Assembly: GCF_007003975.1 (NCBI RefSeq)
Contig: NZ_VFTC01000004.1
Location: 124,001-188,000 of the forward strand
Direction: 5' to 3'
Source: Mesorhizobium sp. WSM4306
Lineage (GTDB): Bacteria > Pseudomonadota > Alphaproteobacteria > Rhizobiales > Rhizobiaceae
Length of the DNA: 64,000 nucleotides
Below the pieces are notes generated by a model. That model saw nothing but the letters and a program-made list of their open reading frames with translations. It was not told where the DNA came from and did not search any database. Of the stretch, positions 1 through 8,590 are shown piece after piece. The translations under genes and the position numbers were made by a program. Numbering within the stretch: position 1 is the first letter of the stretch; every line of letters starts with the position of its first letter.

Positions 1-2
1 GC

Positions 3-179
3 ATTGACCTAGTATCCGATCTGGCGGCGACCATGGCTCCTATTATGGAGCAGATGGGTGTCATCACCGCTTTTGAGCTCGGCCCCGAAACGCTGCAAGA
101 GCGAATATGCGCCGAGGCATCTGCCAATCAAAGCGTCGTGGTCGGCAGGTACGAGGTTGGAGCCTGGTCACGCGTCTAG
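3..179 (+). CDS. C-terminal 58 residues of an unrecognised protein (cut by window edge)
   Basis: An open frame enters from the left edge and ends at a TAG at 177-179. The visible part is a mixed acidic/hydrophobic helix followed by a short strand-like segment ending SVVVGRYEVGAWSRV. The composition resembles the end of a folded cytosolic enzyme, but too little is visible to name a family. No signal peptide or membrane segment can be judged. Confidence 0.5.
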   Translation: MDLVSDLAATMAPIMEQMGVITAFELGPETLQERICAEASANQSVVVGRYEVGAWSRV

Positions 180-350
180 AGCGGTTTATGTTTCACTTGT
201 CTGGAATTCCTAGCCGGCGTTCCGTCCCCTCATGGACCAGGTGTTACGGCTGCGGGCTCTCGTCATCGGAAGTCCTCCCCTCTTCCTTACCGATTGAGTT
301 CGATGCGACCTATCTTAGCATGGCAAAAGAGCTTAGATAATAGCGCTGCA
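180..350. other. Intergenic, nothing recognised
   Basis: This stretch separates the partial gene at the left edge from the converging kinase remnant. I see no convincing ORF, hairpin with a T-run, or promoter motif in it. Confidence 0.5.
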
Positions 351-1390
351 TTAGGTGTAAGTAGGTACCAGCCTTGTGTCGCGCAGCGGCAGCTTCATGG
401 TAAATCGCAGACCACGAGGGTCATAGCTCAAGTCGATCTTCGCCTTGCACTGCACGGCTACGACCTTTTCAAGCAAAACCGTGCCAAAGCCTTTTCGCGT
501 TGGCGCACTTACGTGCGGGCCATCTCGCTCTCGCCAACATAAGTCTTATGACCTGCTCGGGTCCGGTTCGCCCGATCGACCAGTGCACTGTGAGGCGCCC
601 GCTCGGCTGCGATAAGGCCCCGTACTTGGAAGAATTGGAAGCGAGTTCGTGGAACGCCATACCGACAGGAATTGCAATGTCTGCCACCAGCGCCACATCG
701 GGACCGTCAAGCGTCACCCGCGAGGCTCCGATAGTGTCGTAGTGGCGAAGCTCGCCCTCAAGAAGTTGGCGTAGCGACGCTGTCTGCCAATAGTCGTCAG
801 TAAGCATGGAATGCGTATCCGCAAGCGAGACAATCCGGGCCGAAAAGTCACGTACAAAGTCTTCGACCCGACCGCCGGTCCGCGCAGTGGCTGTCATCAT
901 GGCCCGAACATTGGCAAGGGTATTCTTGACCCTGTGGTGAAGCTCGCGAATCAGCAGTTTCTGTCGATCAGCTACCTCCTGCTTTTGATCGATATAGGAC
1001 TTCACCTCCAATTGCCGGCTCCTGGCGCGCAGGGCCGACCGTACCGAGTTGACCAGGCTCGAAGCCATGAATGGCCGCTCCAGAACAATGAGGTACCGAT
1101 CCAAAAAATTGAGACGCTTGTCGAACTTCACGCATCACAAGCAGCACGATCGGATAGTCCGACCATGCCGGCTGACTGTCGAGCCAACCCGCTAACACGC
1201 TCCGGTCATTTTGAAGTAAGGCTTCTTGCGTAACGACCAAACAATTCGCATGCTCCAGCGATGCAACTACATCGTCGAGACCTTTACAAATCCGGGTTGT
1301 TATCTCGCACTCCGCAAGGACCGAGGCTGCAACTTTGGCATCCCGCCCCAGGGGCGCGAGGACCAGCACGTCTACCCGACCGGCGTTCAT
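351..1390 (-). pseudogene. HWE-family sensor histidine kinase with receiver-like N-terminus, two frameshifts
   Basis: Three frames in succession encode one protein. An N-terminal receiver-like part (from the ATG at 1390) gives LVLAPLGRD and then YPIVLLVM. The middle part carries the HWE dimerisation motif RELHHRVKNTLANV and the N-box region FHELASNSSKYGAL. The C-terminus is WRERDGPHVSAPTRKGFG followed by about 40 more residues to a TAA at 351. The frame changes near 1130 and again near 548, which splits the ATP-binding domain. The ATG overlaps the stop of the KaiC-like gene upstream (ATGA), so the two were an operon. HWE kinases pass signals to response regulators; this copy cannot make a full kinase unless the shifts are sequencing errors. 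Confidence 0.8.
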
Positions 1391-2872
1391 GCTGAAGCCT
1401 TGTCTTCGAGAAGTTCGGAAGACTTTCCCTCGAACTGCGGAACGCCTGTCAAAATACCCCGGAACTGGTCCAGCGGCTCTCCCACGGATAGTCCTTCACT
1501 GCTGATCCTGAATTTCCGGATCGTGTCCTCGTGCGGACCTGCACGCTTCTTGACGACCGATATCGCCCGCCGGAGCCGGCCGCCGCTCTCGAAGAACCGC
1601 AACAGCATGACAGCATCGCAGAGGTAGGTCATGTCGATAGGGACAGCCATGTTGCCAATGAGCCCATGATTGGCAAGCAGCAGGATCGTGACGACACCTT
1701 TCTGGTTCAGGTAGGTCAGGATTTCATGCATCTGAAGTACAAGATGCTGCTCCTCGGACAAGGCGTTGAGGTAACCGGTGAGGCTGTCGATAACTACAAT
1801 GCGTACGTTGGAACCTTCGACACCCTTCTCGATACGTGTTGAAAGTTCACCGGCTGACAATTCGGCCGGATCTATCTGTTCGAGCAGGAGTGACCCATCG
1901 CCGACAAACCGTTTCAGGTCCAGTCCGAGGCCGGCAGCTCGCGTCAGAAATATGCGTTTGGTTTCGTCGAACAGAAGCACCTGAACTCGCTCGCCGCGCA
2001 ACAAGGCAGCATGACTATAGATGCAAGCTAGGGTGGACTTGCCCACGCCGGAGGACCTATCAGGAGGGTGCTGGTGCCTCTACCCAGCCCGCCTCCCATG
2101 AGGGCATCCACAGAACTGTTGCTGAGGGCGGGCGTGCCATGCTCGGCCTCTTAATGCTCGGCGGCGACGAGCCGCGGAAAAACCGTAACACCGCCAGGCC
2201 TGATCACGAAGTCATGAAAACCGCCACGGACCTGGACGCCACGCATGATCACCCGCAGGCGCCGGCGCTCACTCCCGTATGTTGGCGATAGTTGTTCCAT
2301 TCGGATGACACCGTGGCTGATCGAATGGAGGTTGAGATCGTCATGTTCAGCCGTTAGATCGTCGAGCAGAAGGACGGTGGAATTGCTGAGCAAAAAGAAG
2401 CTCTTTAAAGCTAGGACCTGGCGTCTGTATCGCAGGGACCCTTGCGATAAGAGCCGTAGTTCCGAAAGCGAGTCGAAAACGACACGAGCCGGCTTTAGCC
2501 TCTCCATTTCCTCAAGTCTGGTCGCACGGTTTCACGCAGCTCAAGATCGGAAGAATGGACCAGCGTCTGCAACTGCGAAGGATCCAAACTCAATTCCGGC
2601 GGCACGAGCTCCAGGATCTCTATTCCATTCAAATCCCAACCGTGACGGCTCGCGACCGCGAGCAACTCGCGTTTGCTTTCGGACAGGGTGATATACAGGC
2701 AGACCTGCCCCTGCCGAGCGCCTTCGAGCAAAAATTGCAGACCGACCGTCGTTTTGCCTGACCCGGGTCTCCCCTCAACAAGATGCGATCTGTTTCTCGC
2801 ATATCCACCGCGCAGTACGTAATCCAATCCCGGTACACCGGTCGCTATGGGTGTCGCATCTGTCTGATCCAA
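1387..2872 (-). pseudogene. KaiC-like double-ATPase (RecA fold), two frameshifts and one internal stop
   Basis: The gene starts at a TTG at 2872 behind a strong GAGGAG ribosome site. Its first ATPase domain shows GVPGLDYVLRGG and the Walker A GRPGSGKTT, and the frame shifts near 2500. The second half of domain 1 runs to an in-frame TAA at 2151. Beyond it the same frame continues with VDALMGGGLGRGTSTLLIGPP and then shifts by one base near 2046 into VGKSTLACIYSHAALLRGE and a Walker B VVIDSLTG. KaiC-like proteins outside cyanobacteria are ATPases often paired with histidine kinases and linked to stress adaptation, as here with the HWE kinase next door. Three independent lesions argue for decay rather than one sequencing error. 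Confidence 0.82.
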
Positions 2873-2906
2873 GGCGGCTCCTCTTCTCTGGTATCGGACC
2901 GGCAGG

Positions 2907-2931
2907 AACGGCCTGTTTTGGGGAAAGTTCC
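2907..2931 (-). promoter_or_regulatory. EcfG-type stress promoter of the kaiC-like operon
   Basis: On the minus strand GGAAC (2931-2927) is followed after exactly 16 bases by CGTT (2910-2907). This is the -35/-10 pattern of EcfG sigma factors of the alphaproteobacterial general stress response. The predicted start lies about 25-30 bases before the TTG start of the KaiC-like gene. Confidence 0.7.
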
Positions 2932-2953
2932 ACAAACCATTCTCTGGGGCGCG

Positions 2954-3106
2954 CTACCGTCCGGTTCCTCCCACGTCTTGCAGCCAAGCTTCAGCATATT
3001 CCTGCCAGTAGGCTGGCACCTCACGCGCCTTGCCGTCCTTTTGCGCCGGCACGCCATACATCCAGGCGTAGGTCCTGCGCTCCTGGTCCTTCTTCGCAAC
3101 CGGCAT
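2954..3106 (-). CDS. Small conserved protein, 50 aa (family 'KKDQERxTYAWMYG', copy 1)
   Basis: A short basic, aromatic-rich protein beginning MPVAKKDQERRTYAWMYG and continuing with VPAYWQEYAEAWL. Two relatives lie at 4350-4601 and 26188-26440 in this window. The conserved spacing of Tyr/Trp in YWQEYAEAWL suggests a short amphipathic helix. No known domain is recognised. It sits directly before the KaiC-like operon and after a 54-aa gene in the same direction. This copy ends early (GGTGR), so it may be truncated relative to the 83-residue copy. Confidence 0.55.
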   Translation of the reverse strand: MPVAKKDQERRTYAWMYGVPAQKDGKAREVPAYWQEYAEAWLQDVGGTGR

Positions 3107-3128
3107 CAGCTGGCCCCTCGGCTTGTTA

Positions 3129-3407
3129 GCGCCTAGAGCCGCACGAACTTATTCAGCCCTAGACCATCCGCTGGCCTTCCGCATAGGACAGCGCATATTC
3201 TTCTACTTCAAATGATCGGGTAAGTTCTTGGTCGACTTCGGTGACCCGGACGACCCATTCGCCAGAGACTTCAGCCACTTCGACACGAGCCGACACATTC
3301 CTGAATGGAACCACGTTATCCATCGCATGCCTCCCTACGAAAGCAATGGCACAACGTCGATTCGTATAACTCCGCCGAAATCGGTCTTTCAATATAAAAA
3401 GACATGC
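3129..3407. repeat. About 280-bp near-identical direct repeat, copy 1
   Basis: Positions 3129-3407 and 27034-27313 match almost base for base, with fewer than about ten differences by eye including a one-base deletion in this copy. The repeat covers the MDNVVPF gene and its upstream region. Both copies point the same way, 24 kb apart. Confidence 0.85.
3159..3323 (-). CDS. Small conserved protein, 54 aa (MDNVVPF family, copy 1, C-terminus shifted)
   Basis: Begins MDNVVPFRNVSARVEVAEVS and shows alternating hydrophobic residues (GEWVVRVTE) of a small beta structure. The 63-residue second copy is at 27038-27229 with nearly identical DNA. Here one base is missing near 3164, so the last ten residues of copy 2 are replaced by a single valine and a stop. 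Ribosome site GGAGGC lies just before the ATG. Function is not known. Confidence 0.55.
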   Translation of the reverse strand: MDNVVPFRNVSARVEVAEVSGEWVVRVTEVDQELTRSFEVEEYALSYAEGQRMV

Positions 3408-3570
3408 GACTTCAAGATGGCAGCGGCCCTGGCGTGAGGTTGAGAAAACGACCAGCCACCCAGCGCGGGTTACCCCCATTCGTTCTTAAGGATGTGTTCC
3501 GGTTAAATTAGCAGTCGCATATATTCCTTCGCCAACCGGTGCTGCCTAACACGTAGCCTTGTCCCCCCGG

Positions 3571-3850
3571 TTAGGCCCGGCCGTATTGGCTCACCCGCCA
3601 GACTGCCGGGCCGCCCTGTTCGATTAGGAGCCCTTGGCCTTTGGCATAATCCCTCGGCGAGGTCTCGGGCGTATAGATCAGGCTGCTTGCTGCCGCACTT
3701 CGCGCATTCCAGCTTGGGAATGAGATCATCCGCCATTGCCGGCGCATCGGGACCGAGCCTCGCTTTCAGCTTCTCAAGCTCCAGGGGCTGGTTGTGGCTT
3801 GCTGGCCATCGGCCGCCAGGCCGCCTTCGTTGCTGAAATGTGAGCCCCGC
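3571..3850 (-). pseudogene. Zinc-ribbon-like small protein, frameshifted (copy 1)
   Basis: The readable part is NQPLELEKLKARLGPDAPAM, then ADDLIPKLECAKCGSKQ with one CxxC pair. It then changes frame near 3688 into LIYTPETSPRDYAKGQ and ends at a TAA at 3571. Two other copies share the ERL/EKLxxRxGPDAPAM pattern (4806-4985 and 27300-27739). The 5' end could not be fixed. A metal-binding role is only suggested by the CxxC. Confidence 0.55.
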
Positions 3851-4186
3851 GTTCCTAACATTAGCAACCGCTCGAATTAACCCATGATCGAGGATGACAT
3901 CGCCATCCAGCACCAGTCCTATCGTTAACCTCCAGAAGGCTCCAGCGCGACCCGCCAGCGCTGGAGCCTCTGCCGTGCGCTCAACCGCTGTTAGCGGGAG
4001 CCGGTATTGGCAAACGGCATCTTGGTGCGTTCGTTCCGCCTGTAGGACCGGGGGCCCAAAAGGCTGCGACCGAAGTCTCATTGCCGTGCGCAAAGGTCTA
4101 AACCCGTACGAGCTGATCTGCCTGCTCCCAATCGCTTTCTTCCCGATCGATGGGCCCCCATGGCCAAAGAACCGAGCCCGAATGGT
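3851..4186. other. Intergenic, nothing recognised
   Basis: Open frames exist on both strands but none has a convincing start with ribosome site or a recognisable product. No terminator-like hairpin or EcfG motif with correct spacing was found. Confidence 0.4.
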
Positions 4187-4342
4187 TTATCCTGCTGCCG
4201 GTCGATGCGATGACCACTGCAACGACTGACACATATCTTCATCTGCCCGACAGTTTTTGACCTTCGGCTTGCGCAACCCAAGGCGGGGCATCGGAATAGG
4301 GTCGTGTCCATCCAGCTTTTCAAGGAAGGCGCGCTTGCTCAT
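4187..4342 (-). CDS. Hypothetical small basic protein, 51 aa
   Basis: Begins MSKRAFLEKLDGHDPIPMPR eight bases after the stop of the 83-aa gene upstream, preceded by a purine-rich stretch. It is basic and proline-rich. It probably forms the last gene of a small operon with 4588-4803 and 4350-4601. No family recognised. Confidence 0.4.
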   Translation of the reverse strand: MSKRAFLEKLDGHDPIPMPRLGLRKPKVKNCRADEDMCQSLQWSSHRPAAG

Positions 4343-4349
4343 TCTTGGT

Positions 4350-4601
4350 TTAGGAGGGCTGATTGGTTCCCGCCCTAGGCGGCTTGCCGACACCGGCTTC
4401 GTCCAGTTCCGCTTCGAGTTCATCGCTGATCGGACGTGCCAACGGGCCGCCAGAGGGATGGCCGTCAAAGCCCGCCAGCCACGCCTCAGCAAACTCTTGC
4501 CAGTAAGGAGGCACCTGCCGCTCCTTGCCATCCTTGCGGGCTTGAGCGCCATACATCCGGGCGTAGGTCATTCGCTCCTGGTCATTGTTAGCTACAGCCA
4601 T
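4350..4601 (-). CDS. Small conserved protein, 83 aa (KKDQER family, full-length copy)
   Basis: Begins MAVANNDQERMTYARMYGAQ, continues with VPPYWQEFAEAWLAGFDG, and ends in an acidic ISDELEAELDEAGVG tail. It is the only apparently intact full-length member of the family in this window; copies at 2954-3106 and 26188-26440 are shortened or frameshifted. Its ATG overlaps the end of the upstream gene by 14 bases, which suggests translational coupling. Function is unknown. Confidence 0.6.
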   Translation of the reverse strand: MAVANNDQERMTYARMYGAQARKDGKERQVPPYWQEFAEAWLAGFDGHPSGGPLARPISDELEAELDEAGVGKPPRAGTNQPS

Positions 4602-4803
4602 GCTTCGATCCTTCTTTAGACGCATCGGGGCCTACCGAGAGCAACGCTCGAAGCTGATTTTGGCACTCCTTCAGGTGCTCCATAACAGCGTCATGCTCTT
4701 CGTCAGTGAGTGAACTACCCAGCCGCTTTACGGCCGCGCGTATCATTTCGGATAGGCGCTCGCGCTCGGGTGACGAGATTGCTGTTCTCGGTCGTCCCAT
4801 CAT
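4588..4803 (-). CDS. Hypothetical protein, 71 aa, helical
   Basis: From an ATG at 4803 (ATGATGGGACG) it reads MMGRPRTAISSPERERLSEM and then SSLTDEEHDAVMEHLKECQNQLRALLS, strongly helical and charged. It lies between the zinc-ribbon remnant (whose TGA is at 4806-4808) and the KKDQER gene, all on the minus strand with overlaps, so they form one operon. No known domain identified. Confidence 0.5.
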   Translation of the reverse strand: MMGRPRTAISSPERERLSEMIRAAVKRLGSSLTDEEHDAVMEHLKECQNQLRALLSVGPDASKEGSKHGCS

Positions 4804-4805
4804 CC

Positions 4806-4985
4806 TCACTTCGCTTTAGAATTGAGATTTTGCCCCATGCCTTTGGTCGAGTCGGGCGCGTACTGACAGACTTCGCATTTGAGCTTCGGGCTGAGATCCC
4901 ATTCTATGGCGGGTCCGGCCCACATAAACCTCCCCAACCTTTCAACCGCGAGAACGCATCGGCGTCATTTGGTTTCCAGAAGTTT
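4806..4985 (-). pseudogene. Zinc-ribbon-like small protein remnant (copy 3)
   Basis: The minus strand encodes ERLGRFMWAGPAIEWDLSPK, then LKCEVCQYAPDSTKG, ending at a TGA at 4806-4808. It aligns with EKLRDRFGPDAPAMEWDLRP and IYAPDSSKV of the copy at 27.3-27.7 kb but has lost residues in the middle and has no clear start. It is best seen as a degraded paralogue. Confidence 0.5.
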
Positions 4986-5195
4986 AAAAAAGCCCGCCAT
5001 CAGCCTGAGGGACAGCGAGCGTAGCTGGGCTCTCTTAGCCGACTTGTTTCGAGCTGTCGGCTTTTGAACAATGATGGCTTGGGAGGTTTGTTCCCGAGCG
5101 ACAGTGATTTCAACCCTCCGTACGGTTTCGCACCAGCTTAAAACAAAATTGCCCGCGAACGGTGCCAAACCCACCAAAACAAGAAGGACCGAACA

Positions 5196-5297
5196 ATGGC
5201 AGACGACGAGAGCAATCGGGATTCTCGCGATCGGTTTCAGAGCGGTGTGTGGACCATGAGCTTAGGACCGCCGAGCTCGACATATCCAATAACCTGA
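5196..5297 (+). CDS. Possible small acidic peptide, 33 aa
   Basis: An ATG preceded by AAGGACC starts MADDESNRDSRDRFQSGVWT. The ribosome site and acidic N-terminus are plausible, but the C-terminus looks random, and an adjacent frame continues with DHELRTAELDISNNLIGAVA. It may therefore be the start of a frameshifted longer gene. Weak call. Confidence 0.25.
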   Translation: MADDESNRDSRDRFQSGVWTMSLGPPSSTYPIT

Positions 5298-5710
5298 TCG
5301 GAGCTGTTGCCGCGATCCCTTTATGTTCCGCACACGAGCTGGCTGTCTTGGCCGCAGATAATGCGGGAGGCAACAGGCAGTAGTGCTGCGAAAAACAGTT
5401 GCAGCCAGAGATCAAACGTCCGATGACGGATTTGCAAAGGTGTTGCGCACGCAAATTGGACGGGGGGCCTACAGGCAGCTTGGCGCTGGCTGGCAAGGGT
5501 CTCGCGACTCGAGCGTGGCGAGACACCTTTCTCAGTTGGCGCGGGCGACGAGCGCCACCAGCGATGCGCGAATAGCGACACGGCGGTTCTGTCTTCGGGT
5601 CCTGCCGTATTCACTTCACTTTGAGATAGCGCTCGCCGCAGCCTTGGCTCGCAAAGTTCTCTGGTGCGATGCCGAAGGCTGGGAAGGCCAGCCGGCGCCT
5701 TGTTTGCGAA
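5298..5710. other. Intergenic, nothing recognised
   Basis: No reading frame here has both a ribosome site and a recognisable product. The 3' part abuts the stop of the membrane protein gene at 5711. Confidence 0.4.
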
Positions 5711-6319
5711 CTAACGCTTGCGCAAAAACACCGGGACGACATGGTGAAAAGCGGTTCCCTCATCGCGGTGTTCACCCCCGGTGATTGCTGCAAACCATGC
5801 TGCCGCAGCGCCCAAAGCGGAGCCTGCAGCAGTCGCGAAACTAAATATGGCAGTAATGTGGGCTGAAAGGCGCACCGTGCTTTCGTTGAGTTGCGCGTCA
5901 GCGGGATTGACCACGGCGGCCGCGCCGTGGGCACCAATCATCGCTAAGAAAAACGCTGCTCCGAGTGTCGCTAAAGCCCAGGCGGCAATACCGTGTATGC
6001 CATCCCGGAATTCGCTTTCACTTTCGTTGTTATCATCCCAGCGCGTACGCATTCGTCCAGCGACGTAACCGCCGGCTGCGGAACTTGCAATGGCGACGAT
6101 CACTACCCACAGCCCTGCCACGAGTACATTCCAAGAGGCCCCACCGTTGGGAAGAGTTGGAGAACCTAGCGCTAAACCAGCGCTTGACCCGAATTGCAAA
6201 AGTACCACTGAAATGGCGCAGGCGATGACGCTTCCGCCAAATATGCCTCCCCACTCAAGATAGGACGATGTAGCCACTTTTGGGGTCACTGCGGCGCCGT
6301 CCATCGGGGCTATTTTGGC
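5711..6319 (-). CDS. Four-helix inner-membrane protein, 202 aa
   Basis: Starting at the ATG at 6319 (MAKIAPMDGAAV) it shows four hydrophobic segments: roughly residues 22-44 (GGIFGGSVIACAISVVLL), 62-85 (VLVAGLWVVIVAIASSAAGG), 108-130 (AAWALATLGAAFFLAMIGAH) and 152-177 (AIFSFATAAGSALGAAAAWF). A charged loop RMRTRWDDNNESESEF separates helices 2 and 3. Related uncharacterised membrane proteins are common in rhizobia. An upstream ATG at 6340 would overlap the small gene in front; the start at 6319 leaves a 7-base gap. Function is unknown, and the neighbourhood suggests stress physiology. Confidence 0.65.
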   Translation of the reverse strand, partial: AKIAPMDGAAVTPKVATSSYLEWGGIFGGSVIACAISVVLLQFGSSAGLALGSPTLPNGGASWNVLVAGLWVVIVAIASSAAGGYVAGRMRTRWDDNNESESEFRDGIHGIAAWALATLGAAFFLAMIGAHGAAAVVNPADAQLNESTVRLSAHITAIFSFATAAGSALGAAAAWFAAITGGEHRDEGTAFHHVVPVFLRKR

Positions 6320-6326
6320 CATGATC

Positions 6327-6401
6327 TTACCGAAGTCCAAAAAATGATAGAATGAACAACACGATCACGACGAGGCCAACAAGATAGATTATTCCGTTCA
6401 C
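6327..6401 (-). CDS. 24-aa single-pass membrane peptide
   Basis: A GTG start at 6401 behind a strong GGAGGAGG site encodes MNGIIYLVGLVVIVLFILSF ending in FGLR. Almost the whole peptide is one transmembrane helix. Very short proteins of this type recur in rhizobial genomes. It lies seven bases upstream of the four-helix membrane protein and is probably co-transcribed with it. Confidence 0.65.
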   Translation of the reverse strand: MNGIIYLVGLVVIVLFILSFFGLR

Positions 6402-6582
6402 GGCATCCTCCTCCTGATTGCGGACCTCAGACAACGCGTCCGTGATGTTTTGGTTGCAAAACATCCAGGCTTGGTGAGATCGGCCTTACCAATGATTTCA
6501 TTTTAGCCGACGCGGCGACATCGTTTTTTTGCCGACACCTACATAGACGGTTCCTCGCGGCGCTTGAGTTGGGAGGACGATA
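6402..6582. other. Intergenic and upstream region of the membrane-peptide operon
   Basis: Contains a short inverted repeat around the TTTTGGTTGCAAAAC segment at about 6450-6465. No EcfG-type motif with correct spacing was found for the operon. Confidence 0.35.
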
Positions 6583-6855
6583 TTAGACGTGTGAATCCGG
6601 CGAGCTGCCGCCATAGGAACGGTGTTCTGCTTCGACCTCAAAGTTCAGCGAGGCCTTCAAGACAAGGTCGCCCCCGTCATCACGTACCTTGATCACCAGC
6701 TTGTGACGATCCCCATCCGGCAGGCTATCCTTGATCATTTCAACAAGGGCGCGAATGGCCTCTTCTTTTACCCGATCGAAGGTATCACAATCGGTGCCTT
6801 CATCATCAGGGTAGAACGTACCGTTGTCGTCGACATCGAAATAATACAGGGCCAT
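6583..6855 (-). CDS. DUF6894 family protein, 90 aa
   Basis: Starting MALYYFDVDDNGTFYPDDEG it follows the pattern of the DUF6894 family: an N-terminal YYFDV strand, an acidic D-EG turn, a helix VKEEAIRALVEMIKDSLPDG and a C-terminal strand pair KLVIKVRDDGGDLVLKASL. Family function is not known; members are small, cytosolic and frequent in Rhizobiales. A GGAAC-N16-AGTT on the minus strand ends only about five bases upstream of the ATG, so a leaderless stress transcript is possible but unproven. Confidence 0.75.
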   Translation of the reverse strand: MALYYFDVDDNGTFYPDDEGTDCDTFDRVKEEAIRALVEMIKDSLPDGDRHKLVIKVRDDGGDLVLKASLNFEVEAEHRSYGGSSPDSHV

Positions 6856-6869
6856 TTCCAAACTCGCGC

Positions 6870-7619
6870 CTACCGGGTTGGTTCCCGTTGAGCGACAATC
6901 TGGGGCTGAACCGCAATTTCGCCAACCAGCCGTCTGTATTCCGCTTCCGGTTCCCCATAGCCACCCTTTGCGAGATCAATCAGACCTTCCCGGTCGCGAA
7001 TGATCACTTCACCGCGCCGGGAGTGGATTAAGCTCCGTCCTTCCAGGACTTGCAGCGCGACCGTGACGCCAGGGCGCCTCACACCAAGCATCACTGACAG
7101 GTATTCATGGGTGATATCGATGCGATTGCCATCAACGCGGTCATCGCACATTAGCAGCCAGCGGGCCAAGCGTTCCTCTATTTTGCATCGCGCGTTGATC
7201 AAAGCGGTGTAAGTGGCTTGTATGTGAAAGGCGTGGACGTAGCGCATCAGAAGCGGCCGAAGGGTGTCGCTCGTGTCCAAGGCCGCCTTGAACCGCGAGG
7301 CGTCGATCACCATCGCCTCGCCGGGGATCTGAATGAAGCAATCATGCGTGGCACGGTCATCGCCCATGACGAGAGCCGAGCCGGTCATGCCCTCGAAACC
7401 GATGATGCCGACTTCTGCGTCGCCTCCCCTCATCTTGGCCACCACCGAGGCAAGGCCGCTGCAAGGGAAATAAACAAACTCGATCCGATTTCCGGCCTTT
7501 TCGAGCGGCGTGCGTAGCTCGAGGAACGTGTCGCGCAGATGCGGCCTGAGACGATCCAGATCAGCGGGATCGCAAAGCCTCAGAAGCGCGTTTTTGGTTG
7601 TTTCAAAATGCAGATCCAT
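6870..7619 (-). CDS. Crp/Fnr-family transcriptional regulator, 249 aa
   Basis: The ATG at 7619 follows GGAGCGAATACT and begins MDLHFETTKNALLRLCDPAD. The N-terminal cyclic-nucleotide-binding-like beta barrel includes VYFPCSGLASVVAKMRGGDA and IPGEAMVIDASRF. A long dimerisation helix (ALINARCKIEERLARWLLMC) is followed by a winged helix-turn-helix (YLSVMLGVRRPGVTVALQVL) at about residues 165-225. No Fnr-type cysteine cluster is seen, so oxygen sensing through an iron-sulfur cluster is unlikely. Crp/Fnr proteins bind DNA as dimers; the ligand and targets are not known here. Confidence 0.88.
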   Translation of the reverse strand: MDLHFETTKNALLRLCDPADLDRLRPHLRDTFLELRTPLEKAGNRIEFVYFPCSGLASVVAKMRGGDAEVGIIGFEGMTGSALVMGDDRATHDCFIQIPGEAMVIDASRFKAALDTSDTLRPLLMRYVHAFHIQATYTALINARCKIEERLARWLLMCDDRVDGNRIDITHEYLSVMLGVRRPGVTVALQVLEGRSLIHSRRGEVIIRDREGLIDLAKGGYGEPEAEYRRLVGEIAVQPQIVAQREPTR

Positions 7620-8330
7620 AGTATTCGCTCCACGGGCAAGAGCACGCGTTTCCCTCAGCCGTCCACGCCCACGGCTATTTGCGGACGATGCAACAGGAAA
7701 TAGCGACAACAACGGAGTTTGTCCCTTTTTGGTACGAATCCGTACGTTGCTCACTTGCCTCTTCTAAGCAGGCGCGTTCCCGCAATGTCGAGGAACGACC
7801 AAAAGTCGACCTGCGATATTATTCACTTGAATGGCGATCGGTGGCCCCGGATCACGCGCAAGAGCGCTCAAGATTTCGGGCCGAAGGCGGGGCGCCTTGG
7901 GATGGTCGCTCCCACGCGTCAGCGCACATGATGCTTCCACTGACGACATGCCTTTGTACGCTTTTGACAGGATTAAGCGAATCAAATCGGCCGGACATCG
8001 AAATGCCCTCGATTGTACGTTTAAAAACGATGGACCGAAGAGGTGTTGTTTTTCCAGGTCCGCGCGGGGCATCAAAACGAACGACCGCTATTCGGCGATC
8101 TTGCGCCTGCTGCGCTCCGCACGACGACACGGCATGGACCCCGGGCGGGCTGCTCATTGGGCTCCTGCCGTGTTTTTCATCCCGGCAATGGGACTGGCAT
8201 GCGACTGCAATCTGGAGCTGGTAGCTGCGGCGTCGTGGCAGTTGGTGGCCTAATGGGGAACGCAGTGGGCCGAACAGACAGAATTGAGAGTTTCGCCGTA
8301 CCATTGTCTTGGACGAACGGCCTCAATTCC
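7620..8330. other. Long intergenic region, no gene recognised
   Basis: Several overlapping frames occur on both strands, but none has a supported start or product. The only functional element I can support is the stress promoter that closes the region at 8331. Confidence 0.4.
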
Positions 8331-8355
8331 GGAACCTCGCGCTCGATATGGCGTT
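8331..8355 (+). promoter_or_regulatory. EcfG-type promoter of csbD-like gene
   Basis: GGAAC at 8331-8335, 16 bases, CGTT at 8352-8355. This is a perfect match to the general stress response consensus, with the start codon of the CsbD-like gene 31 bases further on. Confidence 0.8.
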
Positions 8356-8386
8356 TCAACTGGTGTGCAACAAGGAGGGCAAGGCC

Positions 8387-8590
8387 ATGGATTGGAATCG
8401 CGTCGAAGGAAACTGGAAACAGGTAAAGGGCAAAGTCAAGGAAAAGTGGGGCAAGCTCACCGACGACGATCTTGATCGCATTGCGGGCAAACGCGATCAA
8501 CTCGAAGGCAAGATCCAGGAGCGGTACGGCCTCGAGAAGGACCGGGTCCGGAGAGACATTGACGACTGGTACTCGATGCAAGGTTGGTAA
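8387..8590 (+). CDS. CsbD-like stress protein, 67 aa
   Basis: Begins MDWNRVEGNWKQVKGKVKEK followed by WGKLTDDDLDRIAGKRDQLEG, the hallmark of the CsbD family (general stress proteins of unknown biochemical role). The C-terminal IQERYGLEKDRVRRDIDDW matches the usual helix. The length is typical. AAGGAGGGC precedes the ATG at 8387. A perfect EcfG promoter lies just upstream, consistent with CsbD genes being general stress response targets. Confidence 0.92.
   Translation: MDWNRVEGNWKQVKGKVKEKWGKLTDDDLDRIAGKRDQLEGKIQERYGLEKDRVRRDIDDWYSMQGW

Noticed and set aside
6861..6885. Stress promoter of the DUF6894 gene (GGAAC-N16-AGTT)
   Set aside because: It would place the transcription start at or after the ATG, so it needs a leaderless transcript; not listed as a feature.
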